Part shown: positions 19,925-28,182 of the stretch, piece after piece | Layout of the letters: every line of letters starts with the position of its first letter | How positions within the stretch are numbered: the first letter of the stretch is position 1 | Assembly (NCBI RefSeq): GCF_016807805.1 | Contig: NZ_CP063362.1 | Location: forward strand, 5,498,501-5,562,500 | DNA: 64,000 bases | Reading direction: 5' to 3' | From: Xanthobacter dioxanivorans | Lineage (GTDB): Bacteria > Pseudomonadota > Alphaproteobacteria > Rhizobiales > Xanthobacteraceae | Notes under the pieces: generated by a model | Database searches by the model: none | Seen by the model: only the letters and a program-made list of their open reading frames with translations | What the model was told of the DNA's origin: nothing | Position numbers and translations under genes: made by a program

Positions 19925-20290
19925 CTACCGCCCGCGCTGATCCCAGGAGCCGCCCATCGTCTTGACAAGGTGGATGTAGTCGAACAGGTCGCTCAGCATG
20001 AAATGGCGGTTCTCGACGGTTTTCATGTGGGCGAGCGTACGCGCGTCGCCTTCGAGATAGCGGAAGGCGGTTGCGCGAAATTGCTCCGGCAGACTGAGAT
20101 TGAAAGAAGAGGGCTGGGTGAGCATGCGGCAGATCTGGTCGAAAAGCAGCCGGAATCGGTCGTCTTCCGGGTCCATATAGACGTCTCCGAAGTCCTCCTT
20201 GTAGTGGCCGAAAAGTGCAAGGTAATCGCTAGCGTCAGGCTTGCGCTGCATCTGGTCCCATCCCTCCCCCGTCAGGAACTCCCACCGCAT
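19925..20290 (-). CDS. Unassigned small protein
   Basis: 121 aa from the ATG at 20290, or 108 aa from an ATG at 20251, which has a GGGAGGG sequence upstream. No membrane segment or signal is seen. The chain looks helical and charged, with aromatic clusters (YLALFGHYKEDFGDVYMDPEDDRF). I do not recognise a family. Coding is supported by the clean frame and codon bias like its neighbours. It is divergent from another small gene at 20387. Confidence 0.65.
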   Translation of the reverse strand: MRWEFLTGEGWDQMQRKPDASDYLALFGHYKEDFGDVYMDPEDDRFRLLFDQICRMLTQPSSFNLSLPEQFRATAFRYLEGDARTLAHMKTVENRHFMLSDLFDYIHLVKTMGGSWDQRGR

Positions 20291-20386
20291 TCAAGATCGA
20301 TGCCATCGCCGCGGCCCGTCGACCAAGGCTTGGCCGCATTGCACGAGGCGTTAACATATCCTTGCGAGGGAAATGGAGGCGTCAAA

Positions 20387-20671
20387 ATGATCGAGGTGCG
20401 GCAGAGCGCGGGCGGGGATCCCCTGAAATTCGAGGTGGCGGTGCGAGACGAGACGGGGGAGACCCATCATGTGGTCACCATGGCGCCAGCCACCTATCAG
20501 GAGCTGACGGCGGGGGCGCATAGCCCGGCCAGGTGCATCGAGGCTGTCTTTCGGTTCCTCCTGGATCGCGAGCCGAAGGAGAATATCCTCGGACGCTTCG
20601 ATATGGCCGTCGTCCCGCACTACTATCCCGATTTCGAGCGGCAGCTTTCAGATTACCTGTCCCCGTCATGA
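20387..20671 (+). CDS. Small conserved-looking cytoplasmic protein
   Basis: 94 aa with a good ribosome site (TGGAGG 7 bp before ATG). It starts with an antiparallel-strand-like MIEVRQSAGG...FEVAVRDETGETHHVVTM and ends with a helical FRFLLDREPKENILGRFDMAVV. The LLDREPKESIL-type segment recalls small uncharacterised bacterial proteins, but I cannot name a function. It is separated by 96 bp from the divergent gene at 19925-20290. Confidence 0.7.
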   Translation: MIEVRQSAGGDPLKFEVAVRDETGETHHVVTMAPATYQELTAGAHSPARCIEAVFRFLLDREPKENILGRFDMAVVPHYYPDFERQLSDYLSPS

Positions 20672-20834
20672 CCTCTCGCATGCCAGCGTCAATCCCACCG
20701 GACCCGCCCGCCACGATCACATCGGTCATGACCTGTCCCGCCCGCGCCGCCGTCCGGCGCGGAGGCTACCCGGCCGATGGTGCCGCCAAACGTATGCGCG
20801 ATCCGCCGCCTCGGCATCCACGCCGCGGGTCAGA

Positions 20835-20851
20835 CCGCCCACCGCGGGCGG
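20835..20851 (-). terminator. Weak hairpin downstream of the catabolic operon
   Basis: CCGCCC, a 5-nt loop and GGGCGG form a 6-bp stem 20 bp beyond the stop of the last gene of the minus-strand operon. No T-tract is present. The 200-bp stretch 20672-20870 otherwise holds no gene that I can support. Confidence 0.3.
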
Positions 20852-20870
20852 CGTCCGGGACCGGAGTGCG

Positions 20871-21731
20871 TCACGGGACAAACAGTTCGGGGGCAATTGC
20901 GGCGAGGGCGGATTGCGTGCTCGTCATCGCCCGCAGCGCGACCTGCGCCGGATCGCACGTGCGATAGTAGGCGTTGAAGACCTCCACCGAGTAGCATCCG
21001 GCATATCCGGTGCCCTGCACCCGCCGGACGAACTCCGCGACATTCGAGCCGCCCTCGCCCGGAAACAGCCGATAGTGGCGGGCCACCTCGATCGCCGGCA
21101 GCGCGCTGCGCGCGAAATCGGACAATTCCACCAGGAAGATCTTGTCCCCGTCAATGTCGGACAGGATTTCGAGCGGCGTGCCGAGGATGAAGCTGTGGAA
21201 GGAATCGAGCAGCAGCCCCACCTGTGGATGATCCGCCGCGCGCACCACCCGCCACCCGTCCGCGCAGCTGCGCACATGGCGCCCCCAGGCGATGGGCTCA
21301 TAGGCGATGCGAAGGCCACGGGCGCGGGCAAGATCGCCGAGGTAGGCGAGGTCGTCCGCGGCGCGGGCGAGATCCGGGCTCGCCGCCTCGGCGGTGTTCG
21401 ACGCGACGACCAGGAGATCCGCCCCGAGCAGGGCCATCTGGTCCATCATCTGCGTGGCGATGCCGAGTGTGCGCGCGCGCTGCTCGGGCGGCGCCCCCTC
21501 GTAGTTGCGGAGCGCCTGATAGGCCGAAATGCCGAGCCCGCATGCCCGAAGCTGCGTCATCGCGGCATCCGGGCCGTCGGGGTGCTCAAACAGGTCCTTC
21601 GGCCAGAACTCGGTCTGTCCGAAGCCCGCTGCCGCGATGGCCCGCAGCTTCCCGTCGAGCGCACCGCCGAAGGTCGACGTGGTGGTGCTCAGCCGCGGGC
21701 AGGTGAATGGCGGTCGGACGTGCCCGCTCAT
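20871..21731 (-). CDS. TIM-barrel protein similar to 3-dehydroshikimate dehydratase (QuiC-like)
   Basis: 286 aa xylose-isomerase-like barrel. Segments LRIAYEPIAWGRHV, VGLLLDSFHSF, HYRLFPGEG and YSVEVFNAYYR match the pattern of bacterial QuiC/AsbF-type dehydroshikimate dehydratases and supply the expected metal-binding Glu, Asp, His and Glu. Dehydroshikimate to protocatechuate conversion is therefore possible, but sugar-phosphate isomerase or hydroxypyruvate isomerase-type activities share this fold. The ATG overlaps the stop of the upstream reductase (ATGA). It is the last gene of a seven-gene operon. Confidence 0.8.
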   Translation of the reverse strand: MSGHVRPPFTCPRLSTTTSTFGGALDGKLRAIAAAGFGQTEFWPKDLFEHPDGPDAAMTQLRACGLGISAYQALRNYEGAPPEQRARTLGIATQMMDQMALLGADLLVVASNTAEAASPDLARAADDLAYLGDLARARGLRIAYEPIAWGRHVRSCADGWRVVRAADHPQVGLLLDSFHSFILGTPLEILSDIDGDKIFLVELSDFARSALPAIEVARHYRLFPGEGGSNVAEFVRRVQGTGYAGCYSVEVFNAYYRTCDPAQVALRAMTSTQSALAAIAPELFVP

Positions 21732-22858
21732 GGCAGGATCCTCTCTGCGCGATAACGCGCGAACAGGCGCGCGAACATCTCCTCGGTGTCGACCACCTCG
21801 TGGAACCCGAAGCGATGCGCCTTCACGAGGGACGGGACCACGTCCCAGCCGAGGCCGAACACGTTGTTGTGGGCGAAGTGCCAATCGGCCATCCCGGCGA
21901 AGGGCAACGGCCTCAGGCCCCGGCAGGCGACGATCCGGTCCCAGGCCGGACCCTTGTCGGCCATGAAACGGGGCAGGTCCGTCGGCCGCACCGGCCCCGG
22001 CCGCATCCCGAACGCCGCGGCGATCTTGGGCCACAGGTCCCGCCATCGGAAAAAGTCGCCGTTGCCGATGTTGAAGGCGTTGTCGGCGCAATTGCGGGAC
22101 GAGGCGGCCCACAGCATGGCGGAGGTGACGAGATCGATGTCGACGCACCCAGTCACCGCATCGAACGCCGCCTCGGAGCCGGGAAACCACAGGTCCTCGC
22201 CCAGCTCCCGCAGCACGCTGGCATAGGTCCCCAGCATCAGGACGAGGTTGCTCGGGCTGCCGGTGGCGAAGGCGCACAGGAAGTGCGGGCGGATGGTGGA
22301 CCAGCTCCAGCCGGCGCGCACCGAGCGGCGCATCAGCTCCTCCTGCTGGCGCCGGTAGAAGCTCGAATCCGCATGCGCCGGATCGGATTCCCGCGCGGGA
22401 AGGCCGACCGGGCCCACATGGGTGCCATACCATTTCAGCCCGTGCATCAGCTGCACGTGCGCCAGCGACGGCGCCCCTTCGGCGAGCGCGTCGAGCAGGT
22501 TGACCAGCATCTCGCCATTGGCGTCGACACTGATGCCGTAGCCCCGGGACAGCTCGCGCGCGCAGAAGAAGACGTGGGTGACGTCCGCGAAGGCGCGGGC
22601 ATGCGCCAGGCAGTCGTCGCGCGCTCTCAGGTCCAGCGCCACATGCCCGCCGCCGCCGATGGTGGGCGGGCGGCGCGACAGGGTGGTCAGATGCCATCCG
22701 GGGGTCGCGGCGATCCGCCGGCAGAGGTTTTCCCCGAGCAGACCCGAGGCGCCCACCACCAGGGCGCGCCGCGGCCCCTCCCGCGCCCCTCTCCCGGGGG
22801 AGGACCCGGCGACGGAGCCCGACTGCGTGGCGGGGAGCAAGGTCAGGGCGTCGGCCAT
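21728..22858 (-). CDS. Atypical SDR reductase of the PRISE (progesterone 5-beta-reductase/iridoid synthase-like) type
   Basis: 376 aa. An N-terminal Rossmann motif VVGASGLLGENL (about residues 33-44) binds NAD(P). Instead of the classical YxxxK it has a Lys in HGLKWYGTHVGP and a Tyr in SSFYRRQQEEL, the arrangement of the PRISE group, which reduces enones. The first 30 residues are low-complexity and a later start is possible. It is coupled to both neighbours (3-bp gap and 4-bp overlap). In this operon it probably reduces an alpha,beta-unsaturated carbonyl; the substrate is unknown. Confidence 0.82.
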   Translation of the reverse strand: MADALTLLPATQSGSVAGSSPGRGAREGPRRALVVGASGLLGENLCRRIAATPGWHLTTLSRRPPTIGGGGHVALDLRARDDCLAHARAFADVTHVFFCARELSRGYGISVDANGEMLVNLLDALAEGAPSLAHVQLMHGLKWYGTHVGPVGLPARESDPAHADSSFYRRQQEELMRRSVRAGWSWSTIRPHFLCAFATGSPSNLVLMLGTYASVLRELGEDLWFPGSEAAFDAVTGCVDIDLVTSAMLWAASSRNCADNAFNIGNGDFFRWRDLWPKIAAAFGMRPGPVRPTDLPRFMADKGPAWDRIVACRGLRPLPFAGMADWHFAHNNVFGLGWDVVPSLVKAHRFGFHEVVDTEEMFARLFARYRAERILP

Positions 22859-22861
22859 GGC

Positions 22862-24670
22862 TCAGGCTCCGACCGGATCGGGATCGTAGTTCGGCATGGG
22901 ACCGGCAATGGGCGGCATGTTCCAGCTGCCGGCGGTCATGCGCGCCGCGTCGGCGGAGACGGCCGCGTCGATCACGGTGGGGCCGCCCGCACGCAGGGCC
23001 TCGGCCATGGCCGCGCCGAGGTCGGCGGGCGATTGCGCCCGCACGCCGCGCGCGCCCATGGCCCGCGCCAGGGCCGCGAAGTCCGTGCTGACGAGGTCGC
23101 CCGTCCGGGCGTTGCGAAACCGGGTGAGGAACTCGGCGTCGGTGCCGAGGAAGCCCCGCTGCAGGTCGCGGATGGAGACGTAGCCGCCATTGTTCCAGAC
23201 CACCCAGACCACCGGCAGCTCGTATTCCACCGCTGTGGCGATGGCGCTCGCATGCATGAGCATGCCGCCATCGCCGACCACCGCCACCACCGGGCGGTCC
23301 GGCATGGCGAACTGCGCCCCGATGGCGCCGCCCACGCCGAACCCCATGGTCGCCCCGCCGCCCGACTGGAGGAAGCGCCCGTTCCGCCGCATGGGCATCT
23401 GCTGGACGCACCAGCTGTGGTGCGCGCCGATGTCGGAGAGGAGGACCGTATGGTCCGGCACCGCCGCGGCGATCTCCGCCACCACCCGAGCGGGATGCAT
23501 CGGCGCGCGATCCTCGCTCGCGGCCTGTCCCCGGACGTCGGCGGTCCAGCGCGCCTTCCATGCCTGCGTGCGGGCGAGCCATGCCGGCCGCGCGGCCGAG
23601 GGGCCGAGGGGACGCGCCCGCGCGCGTTCACGCAGCAGCCGGCAGAACAGCGCCGCGTCCGCCACCACGCCGAGGGCGGTGGGATAGTTGCGGCCCAGCA
23701 CGGCGGGATCGCAATCCACGTGGATAAGCCGCGCCGGCGGAAAGTCGTGGGTCACCCCGGGGTGCCAGCTGCTGGTGCCGCGATCGCCGAAGCGGGTGCC
23801 CAGCGCCAGCACCACGTCCGCCTCGCGGGCGGCGCGGTTGGCCGGATAGACGCCGTCGCGCCCGGTCGGGCCCAGATGGAGCGTGTCGTCGTCCGGGAGC
23901 ACGCCCTTGCCCTGCGGCGTGGTCGCCACCGGAATTTGCAGCTCGCGCGCCAGGGCCGCGAGTTCCTCCCCGGCGCAGCCCCCGAGGCTGCCGTGGCCGG
24001 CGAGGATCAGGGGTCGCTCGCTCGCCGCGAGGAGATCGAGCGCGCGGTCCAGTGCCTCGGGCGAGGGCGCGGGACGAGTGTCCACGCCGGCGCGCCAAGA
24101 CTGCACGTCGACGACGGAGCAGGGCGCGGTCTCGAGGAACACATTGAACGGCACGTCGAGATGGACCGGCCCTGGCCGGCCGGCCAGCATGGTGCCGAAG
24201 GCATGGCGCATCATCGACGGCAGCATGTCGGGGCGCGTCGCCTGGTAGCTGCGCTTCACGTAGGGGCGCATGGCGGAGACGAAATCCGCCTGATGGTGGT
24301 GCCCGAATTCCTGGAACGGCCCCATGTTGAATTGCTGGGTTGGGATGTTGCCGGTGATGGCGAGCACCGCCGAGGAATCAAACATGGCGTTGGCGATCGC
24401 CATCTGGATGTTGACCGAGCCCGGCCCGCACGAGGTGAAGGTGGCGCCCGGCCGCCGGGTGAGCCGGAAATAGGCGTCGGCGGCGAAGCCCGCGATCTGC
24501 TCGTTGTGCACCGTGACGGTGGCGATGCGGTCGGATCGCGTCCGGGCCGCCTCCATCAGGCCGACGATGCCGTGGCCGCACAGGCCGAAGAGGTAGGGCA
24601 CCTTCTCCGCGATCAGGTGATCGACGATGATGTCCGCACCCTTCAGCTCAGCCAGGTTCAGCTCAGCCAT
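22862..24670 (-). CDS. Thiamine diphosphate-dependent enzyme, acetolactate synthase-like
   Basis: 602 aa with the three-domain ThDP fold: pyrimidine-binding domain (about 5-175) containing the catalytic Glu in TVHNEQIAGFAADAY, a central domain (about 200-330), and a pyrophosphate domain with GDGG...WNNGGY (about 465-500), the metal-binding GDG-x-NN motif. The start ATG overlaps the SucD-like gene by 8 bp. It is clearly homologous to catabolic acetolactate synthase, benzaldehyde lyase and sulfoacetaldehyde-type enzymes. No regulatory small subunit is present, which argues against valine/isoleucine synthesis and for a catabolic lyase, decarboxylase or ligase. Confidence 0.87.
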   Translation of the reverse strand: MAELNLAELKGADIIVDHLIAEKVPYLFGLCGHGIVGLMEAARTRSDRIATVTVHNEQIAGFAADAYFRLTRRPGATFTSCGPGSVNIQMAIANAMFDSSAVLAITGNIPTQQFNMGPFQEFGHHHQADFVSAMRPYVKRSYQATRPDMLPSMMRHAFGTMLAGRPGPVHLDVPFNVFLETAPCSVVDVQSWRAGVDTRPAPSPEALDRALDLLAASERPLILAGHGSLGGCAGEELAALARELQIPVATTPQGKGVLPDDDTLHLGPTGRDGVYPANRAAREADVVLALGTRFGDRGTSSWHPGVTHDFPPARLIHVDCDPAVLGRNYPTALGVVADAALFCRLLRERARARPLGPSAARPAWLARTQAWKARWTADVRGQAASEDRAPMHPARVVAEIAAAVPDHTVLLSDIGAHHSWCVQQMPMRRNGRFLQSGGGATMGFGVGGAIGAQFAMPDRPVVAVVGDGGMLMHASAIATAVEYELPVVWVVWNNGGYVSIRDLQRGFLGTDAEFLTRFRNARTGDLVSTDFAALARAMGARGVRAQSPADLGAAMAEALRAGGPTVIDAAVSADAARMTAGSWNMPPIAGPMPNYDPDPVGA

Positions 24671-25577
24671 GCGCGTGCTCCTTGGATTGATCATGGTTGG
24701 ACGATGGGGAGAGCGCTGCCGCGCGCGCCACCAGCGCATCGAGCGAGAAGAAGACCTCGGCGCCGGCGGCTTCCAGACGCTCGCGCTTCGAGCGCAGCGT
24801 GCCGGTTTCGCCGAAGGTGAGCGCGCCGGCATGCCCCATGGCGACGCCCTGCTTGCTCTCGCGGCCGGCCAGGAGCGTCAGCACCGGCTTTTGGAAGCGA
24901 TGGCGGATCAGGGCGTCCGCGAACTCTTCCTCCTCGGTGCCGCCGACCTCCCCGACCAGCAGGATGCCGCGGGACGATGCGTGCTGCGCCAGGGGCTCGA
25001 CCAGGTCGGCGAAGCGCACGCCCTTGACCACATCGCCGCCGACGCCGATCCAGATGCTCTGCCCGAGGCCGCGGGCGGCGAGCCGGTATCCCACTTCGTA
25101 GGAAAGCGTTCCGCTCTTGGTCAGCAGCGCCCAGTCGCCGGGACGAAGGGCGATGTCCGGCAGGAAGCCGAGCTTCACCACTCCCGGCAGCGCCATGCCG
25201 GGGGTGGAGGGTCCGATCCAGACCGCTCCGGCGGCGGCGGCGATGGCCTTGAGCTTGAGGGCGTCATGCACCGGCACCCCCTCGGCGATGGTCACGACCA
25301 CGCGGATGCCGGCGGCGATGGCCTCGACCGCCGCCGCCAGCACGTCCTCGGGCGGCACCATGACCACCGAGGCCTGCGCTCCCGTGGCGGCCACCGCCGC
25401 GCGGCAATCGCCGAACACCGGCATATCCTCGATGCCGCCCGCGCGGGCGGAGGTTCCCCCGACGATGCGCGTTCCGTAGGCACGCATGAGCGCGGCGTGG
25501 CGGCGCCCCATGCGGCCGGTCACGCCCTGGATGATGACCGGGGTGTCCCGGTCGATGGCGAAGAGATCGGAGATCAT
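24663..25577 (-). CDS. Succinyl-CoA synthetase alpha-like acid-CoA ligase subunit
   Basis: 304 aa, usual length for SucD/MtkB. The N-terminal CoA-binding domain has VIIQGVTGRMGRRHAALM, and the phosphorylated catalytic His lies in MGHAGAL (about residue 250). It pairs with the beta-like gene just upstream (ATGA overlap). Spread from housekeeping SucD is suggested by location inside a catabolic operon and by substitutions such as GPSTPGMALPG. Malate-CoA ligase or another dicarboxylate-CoA ligase is equally possible. Confidence 0.88.
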   Translation of the reverse strand: MISDLFAIDRDTPVIIQGVTGRMGRRHAALMRAYGTRIVGGTSARAGGIEDMPVFGDCRAAVAATGAQASVVMVPPEDVLAAAVEAIAAGIRVVVTIAEGVPVHDALKLKAIAAAAGAVWIGPSTPGMALPGVVKLGFLPDIALRPGDWALLTKSGTLSYEVGYRLAARGLGQSIWIGVGGDVVKGVRFADLVEPLAQHASSRGILLVGEVGGTEEEEFADALIRHRFQKPVLTLLAGRESKQGVAMGHAGALTFGETGTLRSKRERLEAAGAEVFFSLDALVARAAALSPSSNHDQSKEHAHG

Positions 25578-26710
25578 GAACGGGAGACCGCGATGACGTG
25601 CTGGAGGGCCTGGTCGAGATCGGCGTAGGTGACGAGGTCGGGACGGATCGCCGCCAGGTGCGCGCGGGCGCCGGCCTCGCCGGAGCCGACGAGGCGGGCG
25701 ACGACCGGAATGTCGGGCCGCGAGAACTGCGCCAGCGCCTCGGTGAGCAGTCGCGCGAACTCGGCGAGGTCGGTGATCCCCACGAAGATGTTGACGAACA
25801 GCACCTTGAGCCCGGGCTTCGCCGCGAGCCAGTCGAGGACCCGGACCAGCCGGTCGGGGCGGCCGCGCATCTGGCCGGTGCGCAGGTCGCAGAAGTTCAG
25901 CGGCCGGCCGCCCCGCGCCGTCAGTTCGTCGATCAGCATCATGGACAGCCCCGCCCCCGTGGTGACGAGCCCGATGGTGCCGTCCGGGTCGAGGTCGATG
26001 AAATCGAAGCCTTCATGCAGCTTGCGCCAGACGTCCTGGTAGATGGCGGGCCGCGCGTCGACGATGCCGCGGATCTGCGGCTGGCGGGCGAGCGCATTCA
26101 CGTCCGCGACCACCTTCGCGTCGCCGGCGCAAGGGCCGTCCGCATCGAGGAACAGCGGGTTGATCTCCGCCAGCAGCAGCTCATGGGTGAAGAAGAGGCG
26201 CGCGAGGGCTGGGGCGACGGCGCGCAGGCCCGCCGCGCCCTGCGGGGCAAGGCCGGCGGCGAGCCGTTCGATGGCGGCGTCGACCGCTTCGGGAGTCGCG
26301 GCGCAGACCTCGGTGAGAAAAGCGCCGCCCTCCCGCGCCGTGGCCTCCACGTCCACGCCGCCGCGGTCGCTGAAGGAGAGCCGCACGGCGCCTTCCGCCG
26401 GATCGGCCATCAGGGACAGATAGGCCTCGCTCCCGCGCGCGGCGCGCTCCACCAGGCAGGCCCGCACCACATGTCCGAGCAGCGGGCGGCCGAGCAGCCG
26501 CGCGAGCGCCTGCTCCACCGCGTGCGGCGTGGCGCAGAAGACGACGCCGCCCGCCTTGCCCCGCCCGCCTGCCGGAACCTGGGCCTTCACGAGCCAGGGA
26601 CCGTCGCCCGGCAGGGGTGGAACCGTGCCGTCCGTGACGACGACGCCCTCTGGCACGGGAATGCCGGCCGCCTCGAACAGGGCCTTGCCGTCGCATTCGA
26701 TCAACAACAT
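25574..26710 (-). CDS. Succinyl-CoA synthetase beta-like (ATP-grasp) subunit
   Basis: 378 aa. ATP-grasp features: VKAQVPAGGRGKAGGVVF (about residues 42-59), an EINPLFL metal loop near residue 185, and the C-terminal ligase domain with LVTTGAGLSMMLID and FVNIFVGI. Together with the alpha-like subunit it should convert a carboxylic acid to its CoA thioester with ATP. The ALDH gene ends 10 bp upstream. It is more divergent than a housekeeping SucC, and the substrate is unknown. Confidence 0.87.
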   Translation of the reverse strand: MLLIECDGKALFEAAGIPVPEGVVVTDGTVPPLPGDGPWLVKAQVPAGGRGKAGGVVFCATPHAVEQALARLLGRPLLGHVVRACLVERAARGSEAYLSLMADPAEGAVRLSFSDRGGVDVEATAREGGAFLTEVCAATPEAVDAAIERLAAGLAPQGAAGLRAVAPALARLFFTHELLLAEINPLFLDADGPCAGDAKVVADVNALARQPQIRGIVDARPAIYQDVWRKLHEGFDFIDLDPDGTIGLVTTGAGLSMMLIDELTARGGRPLNFCDLRTGQMRGRPDRLVRVLDWLAAKPGLKVLFVNIFVGITDLAEFARLLTEALAQFSRPDIPVVARLVGSGEAGARAHLAAIRPDLVTYADLDQALQHVIAVSRS

Positions 26711-26720
26711 GTCCCGACCC

Positions 26721-28178
26721 TCAATGATTGATGACGATGAACCGCTCTTCGGTCATGTCCCGGATGGCGTAGCGCGGGCCCTCGCGGCCCGAGCCACTGT
26801 CCTTCACGCCGCCGTAGGGCGCCTGATCCGAACGCCAGGTGGAGGAGCCGTTCAGGATCACGCCGCCAACCCGCAGCGCCCGCGCGAGCGACATGCCCAC
26901 CGCCAGCGATCCGGAGAACACGCCGGCCTGCAGCCCGTAGCGCCCGCCGTTGACCCAGGACACGGGCTCGCAGAGGTCGTCGTAGGCGACGAGGTTCACC
27001 ACGGGGCCGAACACCTCCTCGTCGAAGGTCGGTCCTCGGGCGGTTTCGAGGCGCAGCACCGTGGGCTCCACCAGCGCCGCCTTGCGCCCGCCGCCCCGCA
27101 GGATCTGCGCGCCCGTCTTCGCCGCCGCAGCGACCCGCGCGGTGATGGCCTCGGCCGCCGCCTCCGAGATCACCGGTCCCACATCCGTGTCCACGTCCAT
27201 GGGGTCGCCGACCTTCAGCCGGTCCACCTGGGTGAGCAGCAGCGCCGCGAAGCGCTCGAAGACCGGGCGCGAGACGCATACGTTCTGCACCGAGATGCAG
27301 CTCTGGCCGGCGAGGCGCATGGCGTTCGCGGCGCACAGGCCGGCGGCGGCCTCCATATCGGCGTCGTGGTGCACGATGGTGAAGCCGTTGCCACCAAGCT
27401 CCAGCACCACCGGCTTCAGGGGCACGGCGGCTCGGATGCGTGCGCCGACGGCGGTCGACCCGGTGAAGGACACCGCGTCGATGCCGGGCGATTCCACCAG
27501 GTGGCGGCCGGCCGCGTCACCGTAGATCACGTTCAGCCAGCCGTCGGGCAGGTCGGCCGCCTGGAACGCCTCCACCAGCGCCGCCACCGTGGCCGACGCC
27601 TGCACCGCGGGCTTGAGCACCACTGCGTTGCCGGCGGCGAGGGCCGGCCCGATCTTGTGGCAGACCAGGTTGAGCGGGGCGTTATAGGGCGTGATCGCCG
27701 CCACCACGCCGAGCGGGAAGCGCAGGACCACGCCGAGCTTCCCCGCTCCCGTATCGGTCGCCTCCATGGGGACGTGGGCGCCCTCGATGCGCACGGCCTC
27801 CTCTGCGCACAGCTCCAGGGTGGCGGGGCAGCGCGCCACCTCGCGGCGGGCATCGCGGATCGCCTTGCCGGTTTCGCGCGCCATGGTGCGGGCGAGGGCT
27901 TCGCTCCTCGCCTCGATGGCGGCCGCGGCGCGTCGCAGCAGCGCCGCCCGCTCGCGAGCGGGCGAGGCGGCGGCCCCCGCAGCCGCCGCCCGCGCCGCCG
28001 CGACGGCCGCGGCCGTCTCGCGCGGTCCCGCCTGCGCCACTTCGGCGAACGGCGTCTGGCAATAGGGGTCCACCGTCCAGAAGGTTCCCTCGCCATCCAT
28101 GTGCGCACCGCCGACCAGGGCCCGCACGCGATGCACCTCCCCCGCCGCGGCCGGCGGCGGCACCTGAGCTGCCGTCAT
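26721..28178 (-). CDS. Aldehyde dehydrogenase
   Basis: 485 aa NAD(P)-dependent enzyme. The catalytic Glu is in LELGGNG, the catalytic Cys in AGQSCIS, the Asn in ITPYNAPLNL, and the cofactor loop FTGSTAVG is present. It is second in the operon, 4 bp after the acyl-CoA dehydrogenase. It would oxidise an aldehyde to an acid that the neighbouring CoA ligase could activate. Substrate class cannot be assigned. Confidence 0.93.
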   Translation of the reverse strand: MTAAQVPPPAAAGEVHRVRALVGGAHMDGEGTFWTVDPYCQTPFAEVAQAGPRETAAAVAAARAAAAGAAASPARERAALLRRAAAAIEARSEALARTMARETGKAIRDARREVARCPATLELCAEEAVRIEGAHVPMEATDTGAGKLGVVLRFPLGVVAAITPYNAPLNLVCHKIGPALAAGNAVVLKPAVQASATVAALVEAFQAADLPDGWLNVIYGDAAGRHLVESPGIDAVSFTGSTAVGARIRAAVPLKPVVLELGGNGFTIVHHDADMEAAAGLCAANAMRLAGQSCISVQNVCVSRPVFERFAALLLTQVDRLKVGDPMDVDTDVGPVISEAAAEAITARVAAAAKTGAQILRGGGRKAALVEPTVLRLETARGPTFDEEVFGPVVNLVAYDDLCEPVSWVNGGRYGLQAGVFSGSLAVGMSLARALRVGGVILNGSSTWRSDQAPYGGVKDSGSGREGPRYAIRDMTEERFIVINH

Positions 28179-28182
28179 GATC

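Noticed and set aside
21707..24820. 1037-codon open frame on the plus strand
   Set aside because: It is antisense to the PRISE and ThDP genes, rich in Gly/Arg/His, with no motif; the minus-strand genes carry clear family signatures.
25574..28178. Housekeeping sucCD of the TCA cycle
   Set aside because: The pair is embedded in a catabolic operon without mdh/sucAB and is divergent in sequence, so a specialised acid-CoA ligase is more likely.
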